Positions 52,022 through 60,969 of a DNA stretch of 64,000 bases are shown here, one piece after another. The notes beneath the pieces were generated by a model, which saw only the letters and a program-made list of their open reading frames with translations, ran no database searches and was not told the DNA's origin. Source of the stretch: UBA6168 sp041741095 (GTDB taxonomy: Bacteria; Bacteroidota; Bacteroidia; Chitinophagales; Saprospiraceae). Every line of letters begins with the position of its first letter. Within the stretch, counting starts at the first letter, position 1. Both the position numbers and the translations under genes were made by a program. The stretch is taken from assembly GCA_041741095.1 (NCBI GenBank), contig JBGSKQ010000065.1:62001-126000 (forward strand). Reading direction: 5' to 3'.

Positions 52022-52865
52022 TCTAAACGGCCAGGTTTTGCCTGCCGATACGCCAATTTTCCAAGCAGACAACCGGGCCTTCCGCTACGGCGATGGCCTC
52101 TTTGAGAGCATACGTGTGTCCGATGGTGAAATGCCCTTTTTTGAAAGGCATTGGCGGCGGCTCTCCCTGGGCATGCAATGTTTAAAAATAGAATTACCAG
52201 TCCATTTTGCTCCCGCTTTTTTTAAAAATGAAATATCAAAACTCACTGATAATCAAGGTAATTGGCGGGTTAGGCTCAGCATTTTCCGGGGCGGTGGTGG
52301 CTTGTATGCGCCTATTTCCCATGCCCCCGTCTTTTTAATTGAAATATCGCCATTGGACTACTCCCAATTTCAACTCAATGAGCAAGGGCTGCGCCTCGGC
52401 ATTTTTGATGAGATCAGGATTCAAACCCTTTTTGCATCGCAACAATTTGGACTACAAAATTTCAAAACCAATAACGCACTGCCCCTTGTGCTTGCCTCCA
52501 TTTTTAAAAATGAAAGCGGACTGGACGATTGTTTTTTATTGAACCATGAAGGAAGGATAGTTTGTGCCAGTAGCGCCAATGTTTTTTTGGTAAAACACAG
52601 CGTATTGTCCACGCCACCTTTATCGGAAGGCTGTGTGGCTGGCACGATGCGCAGCGCTGTTATGGATTTGGCACAAAAGCAAGGTTTTGTGGTAAACGAG
52701 CAGCCTATAAATTTGGTAGAATTGGAAAGTGCGGACGAATTTTTTTTGACAAATGCCATCCAGGGGATTCGTTGGGTTGGCAAGTTTAACGGGAAAATGT
52801 TTAAAAACGAACATGCAGTTTTGATGCACCGGATGCTGGTAGAGGAGTACTCGCAAAAACGGTAG
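52005..52865 (+). CDS. Class IV aminotransferase (branched-chain aminotransferase / aminodeoxychorismate lyase type)
   Basis: This 286-residue PLP enzyme is of fold type IV. The N-terminus has INLNGQVLPADTPIFQADNRAFRYGDGLFESIRV. The catalytic Lys lies in GLQNFKTNNALPLVLAS, and the late loop ECFLLN-type segment appears as CFLLNHEGRIVCASSANVFL. The C-terminal AGTMRSAVMDLAQKQGFVV fits the family. Substrates could be branched-chain amino acids or 4-amino-4-deoxychorismate; the sequence does not decide. It starts 17 bases inside the acetyltransferase gene and its stop is only 2 bases from the convergent gene's stop. Confidence 0.9.
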   Translation: MAQLINLNGQVLPADTPIFQADNRAFRYGDGLFESIRVSDGEMPFFERHWRRLSLGMQCLKIELPVHFAPAFFKNEISKLTDNQGNWRVRLSIFRGGGGLYAPISHAPVFLIEISPLDYSQFQLNEQGLRLGIFDEIRIQTLFASQQFGLQNFKTNNALPLVLASIFKNESGLDDCFLLNHEGRIVCASSANVFLVKHSVLSTPPLSEGCVAGTMRSAVMDLAQKQGFVVNEQPINLVELESADEFFLTNAIQGIRWVGKFNGKMFKNEHAVLMHRMLVEEYSQKR

Positions 52866-52867
52866 GA

Positions 52868-54043
52868 TTATTTTGCAAACACCAAAAATGTAATGGCGAA
52901 AACCAGCACCGTGGTCACCATACCGATCATAAAAATGGCGTAGGTAATGCGCAATCTGCGGTATTTGTGGCCCAGCGTCCGGCCCAGGAAGTAGAGGTCG
53001 TTCACGATGGATTTGTCGAGCAGGTCTTCGTTGTGGGTCACCGTCGTCAGGCCCTTGATGTAGTCGTCACGGGTCATTTTGTAAAAGTTGCCAAAGAAAA
53101 ACAAGTTGGTGTTGCCCTCGCTGATGCGGTTGAGGTCTGTGAAGCCCTCCATCTTGACGGGCCGGGTAGCCGTAGTGGCATACACGATGGACAGGATGCA
53201 GGTAAGTAAAAGTACCGCCGCTGGATAGATGAGGTAAGGCGATTTTTCCAGGTTGCTGGCCAGGATGGGAATGCCGATGGTGATGAGCAAAGAGTTGATA
53301 CTCAGCATGATATTCGCCTTGTTGTCGGCGATGTTGGTCAAGTCTATTTGGTTTCGCAGGGTGGTTTTAAACATCATCTGAGCACTTTTGCTCTTGTTGA
53401 TGGCAAAGCCCAAAGCCTCCAGGCTAACGGGTTTGCTTTCACTTAGTTGGTCCATTTTTTCCATTTTTTTTCGCAGTTTTTTTAAGGTCTTCCTTTTTTC
53501 ATCCCCATAAAGTGCTTGGGCCTCGCCCGTGTAAAACTGGTGCCCGCTCCAAAAATTCAGATTGTTTTCCAGCCATTCGTCGTCGGTCATTTTAATGTCG
53601 CAAAAAACCTCCCACTCGTGGCGCAGGGCGTCCGATTTTTCCAAATAGGTGCTGCCATTGGTGTTGAAATCGGAATCCTTCATGATTTTTTGGATGAGGG
53701 ACTGTGGTACCACGCTCACTTTGGTCATTTCGATGAGATCTTGCACCTGTTTGATGCGCTCGTCAGGGCAGTTTTCCTTTTTCAAAAATTCCTCGGCAAT
53801 TTGTTTGCTCACCTCCTCGTGCCCCACATAAGCCTTGGTAAAGCCTGTATCATGGAAAAGTGCTGCCAGTTCGAGCACTTCCATATCCTGGTCGTCCAGT
53901 AGGTAGCGCTTGCCCAGGTCCTTGGCAGCTTCCCTGACCGACATGGTGTGCGCCAAGTCGTGGTAAATATGGTCGGGCGTCAGGCTACTGGAGAGTAGTT
54001 CCGTCACAAAATGTTTGGCATCTTTTGCTATCTGGGTTTTCAT
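52868..54043 (-). CDS. HD-domain protein fused to a Pycsar-type membrane effector (DUF5706-like)
   Basis: This 391-residue protein has an N-terminal HD phosphohydrolase domain with metal ligands in IYHDLAHTMSVREAAK (His28, His32), ALFHDTGF (His64, Asp65), GHEE and KDSDF. From about residue 238 it resembles the PycTM (DUF5706) effector of Pycsar defence systems, with ADNKANIMLSINSLLITIGI and membrane helices near 250-265 and 270-290. A third helix lies at the C-terminus (residues ~368-390). In Pycsar, such membrane proteins kill the cell on binding cyclic mononucleotides made by a cyclase. No cyclase is near, so it may be a self-contained cyclic-nucleotide sensor or signalling regulator. It stands alone. 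Confidence 0.82.
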   Translation of the reverse strand: MKTQIAKDAKHFVTELLSSSLTPDHIYHDLAHTMSVREAAKDLGKRYLLDDQDMEVLELAALFHDTGFTKAYVGHEEVSKQIAEEFLKKENCPDERIKQVQDLIEMTKVSVVPQSLIQKIMKDSDFNTNGSTYLEKSDALRHEWEVFCDIKMTDDEWLENNLNFWSGHQFYTGEAQALYGDEKRKTLKKLRKKMEKMDQLSESKPVSLEALGFAINKSKSAQMMFKTTLRNQIDLTNIADNKANIMLSINSLLITIGIPILASNLEKSPYLIYPAAVLLLTCILSIVYATTATRPVKMEGFTDLNRISEGNTNLFFFGNFYKMTRDDYIKGLTTVTHNEDLLDKSIVNDLYFLGRTLGHKYRRLRITYAIFMIGMVTTVLVFAITFLVFAK

Positions 54044-54646
54044 ATCCGCTGGTTAGTGGCGATAAAAGTAGGAGATTTTGGGATGTATTTCATAGCAAGG
54101 GAAATAGAGAACTTCTTTGTCTGGGCAATAAATTGTTTTTTGCCTATAAAACCATCAGATTATCATGCAAAATTTGAGGCTTTTGGCAAATTTGGATGGT
54201 CATCGCCAACATGCTTGTTCGGGCTTACATACGGGACGATTGGTATCACAGATTAGTGGCGGGGTTAAACATTTTTCGTGTTTTGACAATTTTGTGGTGT
54301 TTGATGAAAGGCAATTTTAAGTTGGGTAGCACAGCCTTCAGGCTGTCCTGTAGTCCGCTCTTCAGGACGGCGGCGTAAACGCCGACCGACGGGACAGCCT
54401 GAAGGCTGTGCTACCCGGTTTTACCACCACAATTTGCTTATTGAGCCTGAAATATCTTTCTGGCAAGTTGGAAATGGCAGGTAAGTTCGGCAAAGCGTTG
54501 CAACCAGTGCAAAGCGCTCCTTGTCATTCCTTTGGGCTATGACGCCCAAAACTGGTACTAAGGACCTTTTAAAATATCCACTTGTTAAAGGCAATCCGTT
54601 TTGAAACCATCCGCTACTCATTTCTCTTCACTAAATATTTATTAGC
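54044..54646. other. Intergenic region with a 93-bp terminal-inverted-repeat element
   Basis: No gene is supported. The element at 54324-54416 is the chief feature. The remainder is short AT-rich sequence upstream of the DUF2911 gene. Confidence 0.5.
54324..54416. repeat. 93-bp element with perfect 25-bp terminal inverted repeats
   Basis: The left arm starts GGGTAGCACAGCCTTCAGGC and continues TGTCC; the right arm is its exact complement. Each arm itself contains the palindrome CAGCCT-TC-AGGCTG. The centre holds GGCGG-CGTAAACGCC-type sequence. The 11 bases GGTAGCACAGC and their complement recur at 60936-60969. It has the look of a small non-autonomous (MITE-like) or REP-type element. Confidence 0.75.
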
Positions 54647-55747
54647 ATGAAAAACAGTTTGACTATCAATTTTTTACCGGTAATGTTGGTTACGCTTATG
54701 TCCGTTACTGGCATGGCCCAAGGCATTACCCTCCCTTCCACGCCCAGTCCTGCCGCCAAGGTCTCACAGGAAGTAGGCATCTCTACCGTCACGGTCGAAT
54801 ACTCAAGACCTTCGGTAAAAAACCGGGTGATTTGGGGAGAACTCGTTCCCTATGGTTGGAACGTACAGGCATTCGGCAACCAGCAATCGGCTCCCTGGCG
54901 GGCAGGTGCCAACGAAAACACAGTGATTGAATTTTCCCACGATGCGAAAGTGGAAGGCCATGTAGTGCCGGCCGGTCGCTATGGGTTGTTTTTCGTCGTC
55001 AATAAAGACGATACGGGAGAGGTGATTTTATCAAAAGACAGCCGCTCTTGGGGTAGCTTTTTCTACAATCCGGAACAGGATCAGGTTCGGACAAAAATCC
55101 AATTGCGGACTATTCCGATGACAGAGATGCTGACCTACGATTTTGTCAATCTCCAAAAAAATTCAGCCGACTTGGTGCTGAATTGGGAGAAAAAACAATT
55201 CCCGGTGCATATCGAATTTGCGGTGGATGACATCGTGCTGGCGAATGCCGAAGAGGAATTGAAAGGGCCCGTTGGCTTCACCTGGCAAGGATTTGCTTCA
55301 GCCGCCAATTACTCGCAGCAGAACAAGATTGGCTTGGAAAAGGGTCTTCAATGGGCTGATCGTGCGGTGGTTATGAACAAGAGTTTCAACACACTCATCG
55401 TAAAAGCCAACCTCCTGAAACAACTTAACAAAACCGAGGAAGCCGACAAAACAAAAACCGAAGCTCTGGCGCTCGGCACAGAAGGGGAACTTAACCAATA
55501 CGGGTATCAATTGCTCAACCAGAGCCTGTTCGACGACGGCATCCACATCTTGAAACTCAACACGGAAAGGCACCCCGAAAGTGCCAACACCTGGGACAGC
55601 CTCGGAGAAGCCTACGCCATGAAGGGCGATAAAGAAAATGCCATTAAAAATTTCAAAAAGTCGCTCAGTTTGAACCCACCAGAAGCGACCCGGCTCAATT
55701 CGATAAAATACCTGAAACAATTTGGGGAGAAAGTGCCGGAGAATTAA
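54647..55747 (+). CDS. DUF2911 domain protein with C-terminal tetratricopeptide repeats, exported
   Basis: This 366-residue protein has a Sec signal (MKNSLTINFLPVMLVTLMSVTGMAQ). The DUF2911 domain (residues ~30-175) has VTVEYSRPSVKNRVIWGELVPYGWN and PWRAGANENTVIEFSHDAKV, and VPAGRYGLFFVV follows. The C-terminal part has TPR-like repeats (LIVKANLLKQLNKTEEADKT, TWDSLGEAYAMKGDKENAIKNF). Such proteins are common in Bacteroidota and are of unknown function in the periplasm. It is followed by a strong terminator. Confidence 0.9.
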   Translation: MKNSLTINFLPVMLVTLMSVTGMAQGITLPSTPSPAAKVSQEVGISTVTVEYSRPSVKNRVIWGELVPYGWNVQAFGNQQSAPWRAGANENTVIEFSHDAKVEGHVVPAGRYGLFFVVNKDDTGEVILSKDSRSWGSFFYNPEQDQVRTKIQLRTIPMTEMLTYDFVNLQKNSADLVLNWEKKQFPVHIEFAVDDIVLANAEEELKGPVGFTWQGFASAANYSQQNKIGLEKGLQWADRAVVMNKSFNTLIVKANLLKQLNKTEEADKTKTEALALGTEGELNQYGYQLLNQSLFDDGIHILKLNTERHPESANTWDSLGEAYAMKGDKENAIKNFKKSLSLNPPEATRLNSIKYLKQFGEKVPEN

Positions 55748-55755
55748 CAACGAAG

Positions 55756-55791
55756 CGACGGCGTGACGCAAAGACACGCCGTCGTTTTTTT
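55756..55791 (+). terminator. Rho-independent terminator after the DUF2911 gene
   Basis: CGACGGCGTG and CACGCCGTCG form a 10-bp stem with a 9-base loop, followed by seven T residues. Confidence 0.88.
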
Positions 55792-55870
55792 AGATTTTTC
55801 CACATAATGGTCATGAACTGAATGAGCTTCAGTGTTGAAATTCAATTGTTTCATGATTGCAAAAACTATC

Positions 55871-58800
55871 TCAACTCTTTATCAACTCCAACAGCTCATC
55901 CGCACTCAACTTCCCGCTCATTTCTGTCCCCTCCAGTAGGCTATCGGCCAACTCCCGTTTGTCGGCGTGCAATTTCACGATTTTTTCTTCGATGGTGTTT
56001 TCGGTCACTAAGCGGTAGATGGTTACCGGACGGGTTTGGCCGATACGGTGGGCACGGTCGCTGGCCTGATCTTCCACAGCGGGGTTCCACCAGGGGTCGA
56101 GGTGGAGCACGTAGTCGGCGGCGGTGAGGTTGAGGCCAAAGCCGCCCGCTTTCAGGCTGATGAGGAAGAGGTCGCCTTCGCCCGATTGAAAGGCACGGAT
56201 AGCCTTGTCACGCTGGACCATGGGGGTGGAACCGTCGAGGTATTGATAGGGGATGCCCTGCTGTTGCACCCATGCCTCTATGAGCTTGAGGTGTTTGACG
56301 AACTGGCTGAAAACCAAGGCTTTATGTCCTTCGACCCTGAGTTCTTCCACTGTGTCGGCAAAGAGTTGCAGCTTGCTGCTGGACAGTTCGCTGTCGGGCT
56401 GCACCATTTTGGGGTGGCAGGCAGCCTGGCGCAGCTTCATCAGTTCTGCCAATATTTTAAAACGCTTGTCGGAAACCTCGCCCGACTGGTTTTCGATATT
56501 GGCAACAGCCTGGCGGCGGAGGGCTTCGTAAAAGGCCCGCTCTTCTGGCGAGAGTTCGACCGTGAGGGTGATTTCCGTTTTTTCGGGCAGTTCGTCCAGC
56601 ACGTCGTTTTTACGGCGGCGCAGGATAAATGGCTGAATGAGCCGCCGGAGTTGGTTGCGGCGCTCCCGATCCTGGCTGCGCTCAATGGGCACGGCATAAC
56701 TCTCGTTAAAACGGTCGAGCGAACCGAGCAGTCCCGGGTTGAGGAAATTGAAGAGGTTCCACAATTCGCCCAGGTGGTTTTCGATGGGCGTACCGGTGGT
56801 AATGACCTTGAAATCCGCCTCTAATTGCATGGCAGCCTGCGAGCGTTTCGTCGCCCGGTTCTTGATGGCCAGTGCCTCGTCCAGCACGATGGTGGAGAAA
56901 TGGGTACTCTTCAACAATTCGCTTTCCTGCTGTAAAAGCCCATAACTGACCAGCAGTAAATCGAAGGGTTGCAGGGCATCTATCATTTCAAAACGGTTGC
57001 CCTCTCCAAATACCAGCGGGTTGAGCGTGGGCGTGAATTTCCGGGCCTCGTGGTACCAGTTGCGCACCACCGAGGCGGGGGCGCATACGAGCGACGGGCC
57101 TTGCTTTGCTCGGTCGAGCATCAGGGCGAGCGCCTGCACGGTTTTGCCCAAACCCATATCATCGGCGAGGCAGGCACCCACCCCCCAATGTGCCATTTGC
57201 GATAGCCAACGGAAACCATCTTCTTGATAGGGGCGAAGTTCAGCCTTGAATGTAGAAGGTATTTCAGGCTTTATTTCACGGGATTCTTTGAGGCGTGAAA
57301 GCTGTTTTTTCCAGGCGGCGTCCACTTGTACGTCGTTCAGCAGATCGGTGAAATCCTCAATGGCATGGACGGCCAAGGGGTGGAAGCGCAGGTCGTTTTT
57401 GGTTTTTGAAAAAATGCTGTTCAATTCTTCCAGCCTGCGCTTCAACTGGCTGGTGATGGAGAGGAACTGCCCATCGCTGATTTCCACAAAATTGTTTTTG
57501 GACTTGTGGGCCAAATCAAGCAATTGGCGGAAATCCATGACGAGGTTTTCGTTGACCTGCACCTTGCCGTCTATTGAAAACCAGTCCCGTTCCTTTTTGA
57601 TGCCTACCGAAAGCTGATCGAAACCGATCTGGCCGGCAATGCGCAGTTTTTCGCCTTTGGGATGCTCCAAAATGACATCGCCGCCTTGCTTGAGTGGTTC
57701 GAGTTCGAGCAGCACGTTGAGACAATCTTCCACTTCCTCGAAGAGCCATTCCCGGTTTTCGTTGGGTATTTTCAGCAGGGTAGGGCAGGCGTCCTCTACC
57801 CGGCGGGCGTTTTCTTTTTCTTTTTTCAAATCACGGGTCGCACGGGTCGGAAGGCCGTTCACCTCAGCGATGACATTTTCACGGCCAACGCCCGGCTTGA
57901 AATAGGGCGGCTCATTGGTAAAGGGTTTTATAAAAAACTCGATCTTAAAACCATTGCCCACTGGCAGCAGGTGTACGAAAATAGTGGTGTCGCCCTCTAC
58001 CGTTGGTATGTCCATCGCCTCGCCCCCTATTTCCGACTGCACGGTGACGATGCTGGACAGGTTGCCCACGGCCTCGATGACCTTGTCTTTGGCCTTAGCT
58101 GGCAGTTTCAGTTGCCCATAATCCAACAGGCGGTTGACTTCTGCATGTATTTCACTGACATTCAATAAGATATAACGGGTGGGCGTCTCACGGATCAACT
58201 GTAGCCCATGCCCTGTGAACTCATGGGAAAACTTCATCTCGAAGCCTTCTTTGGTTTCTTCCACCACCAATTGTGGCTTTTTTTCGATGAGCTCCACCGA
58301 CACGCTGGGGTTTTCCATCAAAAACAACAGCGGGTGTCCGACCAGTGCAGGCATCAGTTTTTCCCATTCAAAAAAATACTCCACGGCCCCATAGTAACCC
58401 TGGTTGTAAACTTTGATGGACCTGGCCGCTTCCATGTCCTGTTCCGTCATGTTTTCCACCTTGAACTCCTTCAAGCGCTTTAGGGCCACGTTGCGCCCTT
58501 TTGACCAGCCGCCCTTGCCATGTGTTTGCTCTACGGGCTGTACGGTTTTGTTTTTAAAATCCGCCCACCACACCAGGCGGGTGATTTTTTCATTGGCAGA
58601 GGCTTTTTTAGATTTTTGGGTTTGGAGTTGCAGCAAAGCTTCCAGGGAGCGCTCCCACTTTTCCGTGCGGTGAAGGATGCCCAAAATGCTTTCCGTACCC
58701 AACTCCTTTTCAAGTTTTTCGGCAATGGCGGCGTATTCTTGGGCTATTTGTTTTTTGGGTTCTAGTTTTGAAATCAGCGAGGCGAATTCCAAGGCCAGCC

Positions 58801-59992
58801 AGCGATAGCCGTATTTATCTGCCTTATGATATAGGGTTCTCAATTCCTCCACATCGGGCCGGAACATGGCCTGGTCGTTCCAGTAATGGGCGGCGGCAAA
58901 AAATATCCACTCCAGCGTATTTTCAGGTCGTTCACGGAGCTGATCCTTGGCATCTTTGACATAGTTCAATTGGTGCAAAACTGCCGATTGCACGTACATG
59001 AAAGTGCCATCAAAAGGGCCATCGGGGGTTTCGGAAAGCAATTCGCTGGCCTTGGGCAGGTAGTCTTTTTCCTTTTGTTTTAAAATGGCCAAAATATGCA
59101 CCACCCCAGCAAAACTTGGAATAGTGCCCTTGCGCAGGCTGCTTTCTTTTCTAAATTGTTTTGCCGACTCTTCCAGCGAGCGCAGGGCCTCATAGTTGTT
59201 GCCCATAAAAAATTCGGCCGCCCCTTTTCTCGCAGTTTTGGAAAACGAATTTGGCTCTTTGTCCAATATTTTTTCAGCTTCGCCAAATTTGCCCTGGCGC
59301 ATGAGGGGCATGAACAGCAGGGCTGCCCCATTTTCCGCTTTTTTCTTGTCTTCCAGCCAGCCTTGTTGGATGACAAATTGAACGTAATCCTCCACTGGCT
59401 CCAATTTGGAAATAGCCTCTTCCATCAACTGGCCCAAGGCCAATACTTGGATTTCGAAAGGGAAAGTACTCAGCCAATCTGCATCGAATGGAGAGAAAAA
59501 ATGGCCAAAAAAGTCCTCTTTTACCCACTCTTCCAAAAAGAACCTCGCCACATCGGCCATAACCTCCTGCGAGCGTTTCAGGTTGCCCTCGTAAAGGGCG
59601 ATACGCAAATCCCGCAGGCAAACCTCAAAATTGCGGGGGCCAAAGCTCCATTCCCGATAGGGGAACTGCTTGTTGATGACCCTGACAAATGTTTTGAATT
59701 GTGGATCAATGACCGCCATGCGCATCACCAGTTCCCGGTACTTTTCCGACACTTGCATTTCGCCTTTGGGGCTGAGCTTCAACCATCCCCCGGCGTCCAG
59801 CAGTTCCCGGAATTCCTTCACCTGTGCAGCTTGGATGAAATTCCCCTGCGAATTGCGAATATCACCATCCCGCAGCAAGTTGACCAATGCTGTTTGGTTG
59901 ACAGGCTCGTAGGCGGTCGTGAGCATTTTTAGGATGTCTTGCTCTACTGGGTGCAGGTTTTTAAAACGCTGGCGAAAGGTGTTGAGATCCAT
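55871..59992 (-). CDS. Large SNF2-family helicase/ATPase
   Basis: This 1373-residue protein has the SNF2 motor in its last ~450 residues: Walker A DDMGLGKTVQAL near 950, Walker B in TIVLDEALAIKNRATKRSQ (DEAL, with the usual DEAQ or DEAH changed at the fourth position), TGTPIENHLGELW, then the helicase C-lobe with VFSQFVKHLKLIE, GSTPMVQRDKAIRAF, LKAGGFGLNLTAADYVLHLDPWWNP and SDRAHRIGQTRPV. The N-terminal ~900 residues are helical with a middle beta-rich region and no domain I can name. It stands alone on the minus strand. Remodelling or repair on DNA is the likely role; the N-terminus is unexplained. Confidence 0.95.
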   Translation of the reverse strand: MDLNTFRQRFKNLHPVEQDILKMLTTAYEPVNQTALVNLLRDGDIRNSQGNFIQAAQVKEFRELLDAGGWLKLSPKGEMQVSEKYRELVMRMAVIDPQFKTFVRVINKQFPYREWSFGPRNFEVCLRDLRIALYEGNLKRSQEVMADVARFFLEEWVKEDFFGHFFSPFDADWLSTFPFEIQVLALGQLMEEAISKLEPVEDYVQFVIQQGWLEDKKKAENGAALLFMPLMRQGKFGEAEKILDKEPNSFSKTARKGAAEFFMGNNYEALRSLEESAKQFRKESSLRKGTIPSFAGVVHILAILKQKEKDYLPKASELLSETPDGPFDGTFMYVQSAVLHQLNYVKDAKDQLRERPENTLEWIFFAAAHYWNDQAMFRPDVEELRTLYHKADKYGYRWLALEFASLISKLEPKKQIAQEYAAIAEKLEKELGTESILGILHRTEKWERSLEALLQLQTQKSKKASANEKITRLVWWADFKNKTVQPVEQTHGKGGWSKGRNVALKRLKEFKVENMTEQDMEAARSIKVYNQGYYGAVEYFFEWEKLMPALVGHPLLFLMENPSVSVELIEKKPQLVVEETKEGFEMKFSHEFTGHGLQLIRETPTRYILLNVSEIHAEVNRLLDYGQLKLPAKAKDKVIEAVGNLSSIVTVQSEIGGEAMDIPTVEGDTTIFVHLLPVGNGFKIEFFIKPFTNEPPYFKPGVGRENVIAEVNGLPTRATRDLKKEKENARRVEDACPTLLKIPNENREWLFEEVEDCLNVLLELEPLKQGGDVILEHPKGEKLRIAGQIGFDQLSVGIKKERDWFSIDGKVQVNENLVMDFRQLLDLAHKSKNNFVEISDGQFLSITSQLKRRLEELNSIFSKTKNDLRFHPLAVHAIEDFTDLLNDVQVDAAWKKQLSRLKESREIKPEIPSTFKAELRPYQEDGFRWLSQMAHWGVGACLADDMGLGKTVQALALMLDRAKQGPSLVCAPASVVRNWYHEARKFTPTLNPLVFGEGNRFEMIDALQPFDLLLVSYGLLQQESELLKSTHFSTIVLDEALAIKNRATKRSQAAMQLEADFKVITTGTPIENHLGELWNLFNFLNPGLLGSLDRFNESYAVPIERSQDRERRNQLRRLIQPFILRRRKNDVLDELPEKTEITLTVELSPEERAFYEALRRQAVANIENQSGEVSDKRFKILAELMKLRQAACHPKMVQPDSELSSSKLQLFADTVEELRVEGHKALVFSQFVKHLKLIEAWVQQQGIPYQYLDGSTPMVQRDKAIRAFQSGEGDLFLISLKAGGFGLNLTAADYVLHLDPWWNPAVEDQASDRAHRIGQTRPVTIYRLVTENTIEEKIVKLHADKRELADSLLEGTEMSGKLSADELLELIKS

Positions 59993-60133
59993 GAAATTGG
60001 ATGGTGGTTTTAATTTGTCTGTCTTGTTTGAGGTTAGTTTTCATAGCTTCTTTTTCAAGGGGCGCAAAGTTACGAAAGCTGAGGGCAGGGTAGGGGACAG
60101 GGCTTTGTTTTTATTTTTTGATAATCTTGTAAA

Positions 60134-60940
60134 ATGGAAAATTGGAAACAGGAAAATGTTCCAAAACCTTTCGCCTTGGTGACAGGTGCCAGCCAGGGTC
60201 TTGGCCGGGCAATGGCTGATGAATTGGCCAATCGGAAAATCAATCTTTTGCTCACGGCACTGCCCGGCGAGGGCTTGCCCGATTTGACCCAAAGCCTGCG
60301 GAGTAAAGGCATTGAGGCGCATAGTTTTGAAACGGATTTGTCCAAAAAAGAAAACGTGCGGCACCTGGCGCAGTGGGCCAACGGCTTCCCCTTATTTGCC
60401 TTGATCAACAATGCCGGGCGGGGAGGTACCAGGCCATTTTTGGAGGCAGAGGGCGATTACCTTGATAGCATCATCCAATTGAACATCAGGGCGACGGCCT
60501 TGCTCACCCACCTTTTGTTGCCCAATCTGTTGCAGCAAAAAAAATCCTACCTGCTCAATGTGGCCAGCATGGCCGCTTTTACTCCGATGGGCTATAAAAC
60601 GGTTTACCCTGCCTCCAAGCGCTTTGTGCAGCACTTTTCGGCAGGGCTGCGGGAGGAATTGAAAGGAACGGGACTTTCCGTCAGCGTTCTTTTTCCAGGG
60701 GCGATGATGACCAACGAAGACGCTTCGCAACGCATTGAGCGTCAGGGTTTTTTGGGGAAACTTGGCCTCCTGACTACAGGGCGGATTGCCGAAATAGCCA
60801 TACAAGGAATACTGAAAGGAAAGGCTGAAATTGTGCCGGGGCGGGCTAATTTTATCACGGCAAAACTGTTGGCCATTTTACCTGAAAAATGGGCGGTCCG
60901 ATGGTTGACAAAAGCTATCATGCGGGAAGTGGATCGGTAG
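60134..60940 (+). CDS. Short-chain dehydrogenase/reductase
   Basis: This 268-residue SDR has the dinucleotide motif VTGASQGLGRAMADELA, the NNAGRG segment, Ser and Tyr/Lys of the active site in VASMAAFTPMGYKTVYPASKRFV, and the later SVLFPGAMMT. The C-terminal segment (ITAKLLAILPEKWAVRWLTKAIM) is hydrophobic and may interact with lipid or membrane. Substrates are unknown; members of this subgroup often act on fatty acyl or ketone groups. Its stop codon TAG lies inside the left arm of the inverted repeat at 60936-60969. Confidence 0.93.
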   Translation: MENWKQENVPKPFALVTGASQGLGRAMADELANRKINLLLTALPGEGLPDLTQSLRSKGIEAHSFETDLSKKENVRHLAQWANGFPLFALINNAGRGGTRPFLEAEGDYLDSIIQLNIRATALLTHLLLPNLLQQKKSYLLNVASMAAFTPMGYKTVYPASKRFVQHFSAGLREELKGTGLSVSVLFPGAMMTNEDASQRIERQGFLGKLGLLTTGRIAEIAIQGILKGKAEIVPGRANFITAKLLAILPEKWAVRWLTKAIMREVDR

Positions 60941-60969
60941 CACAGCCGATAACTTTCAGCTGTGCTACC
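60936..60969. terminator. Inverted repeat that carries the stop codons of both convergent genes
   Basis: GGTAGCACAGC (60936-60946) and GCTGTGCTACC (60959-60969) form an 11-bp stem around a 12-base loop. TAG of the plus-strand SDR gene lies in the left arm and TAG of the minus-strand hydrolase gene in the right arm. The arm sequence matches the ends of the 93-bp element at 54324. Confidence 0.75.
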
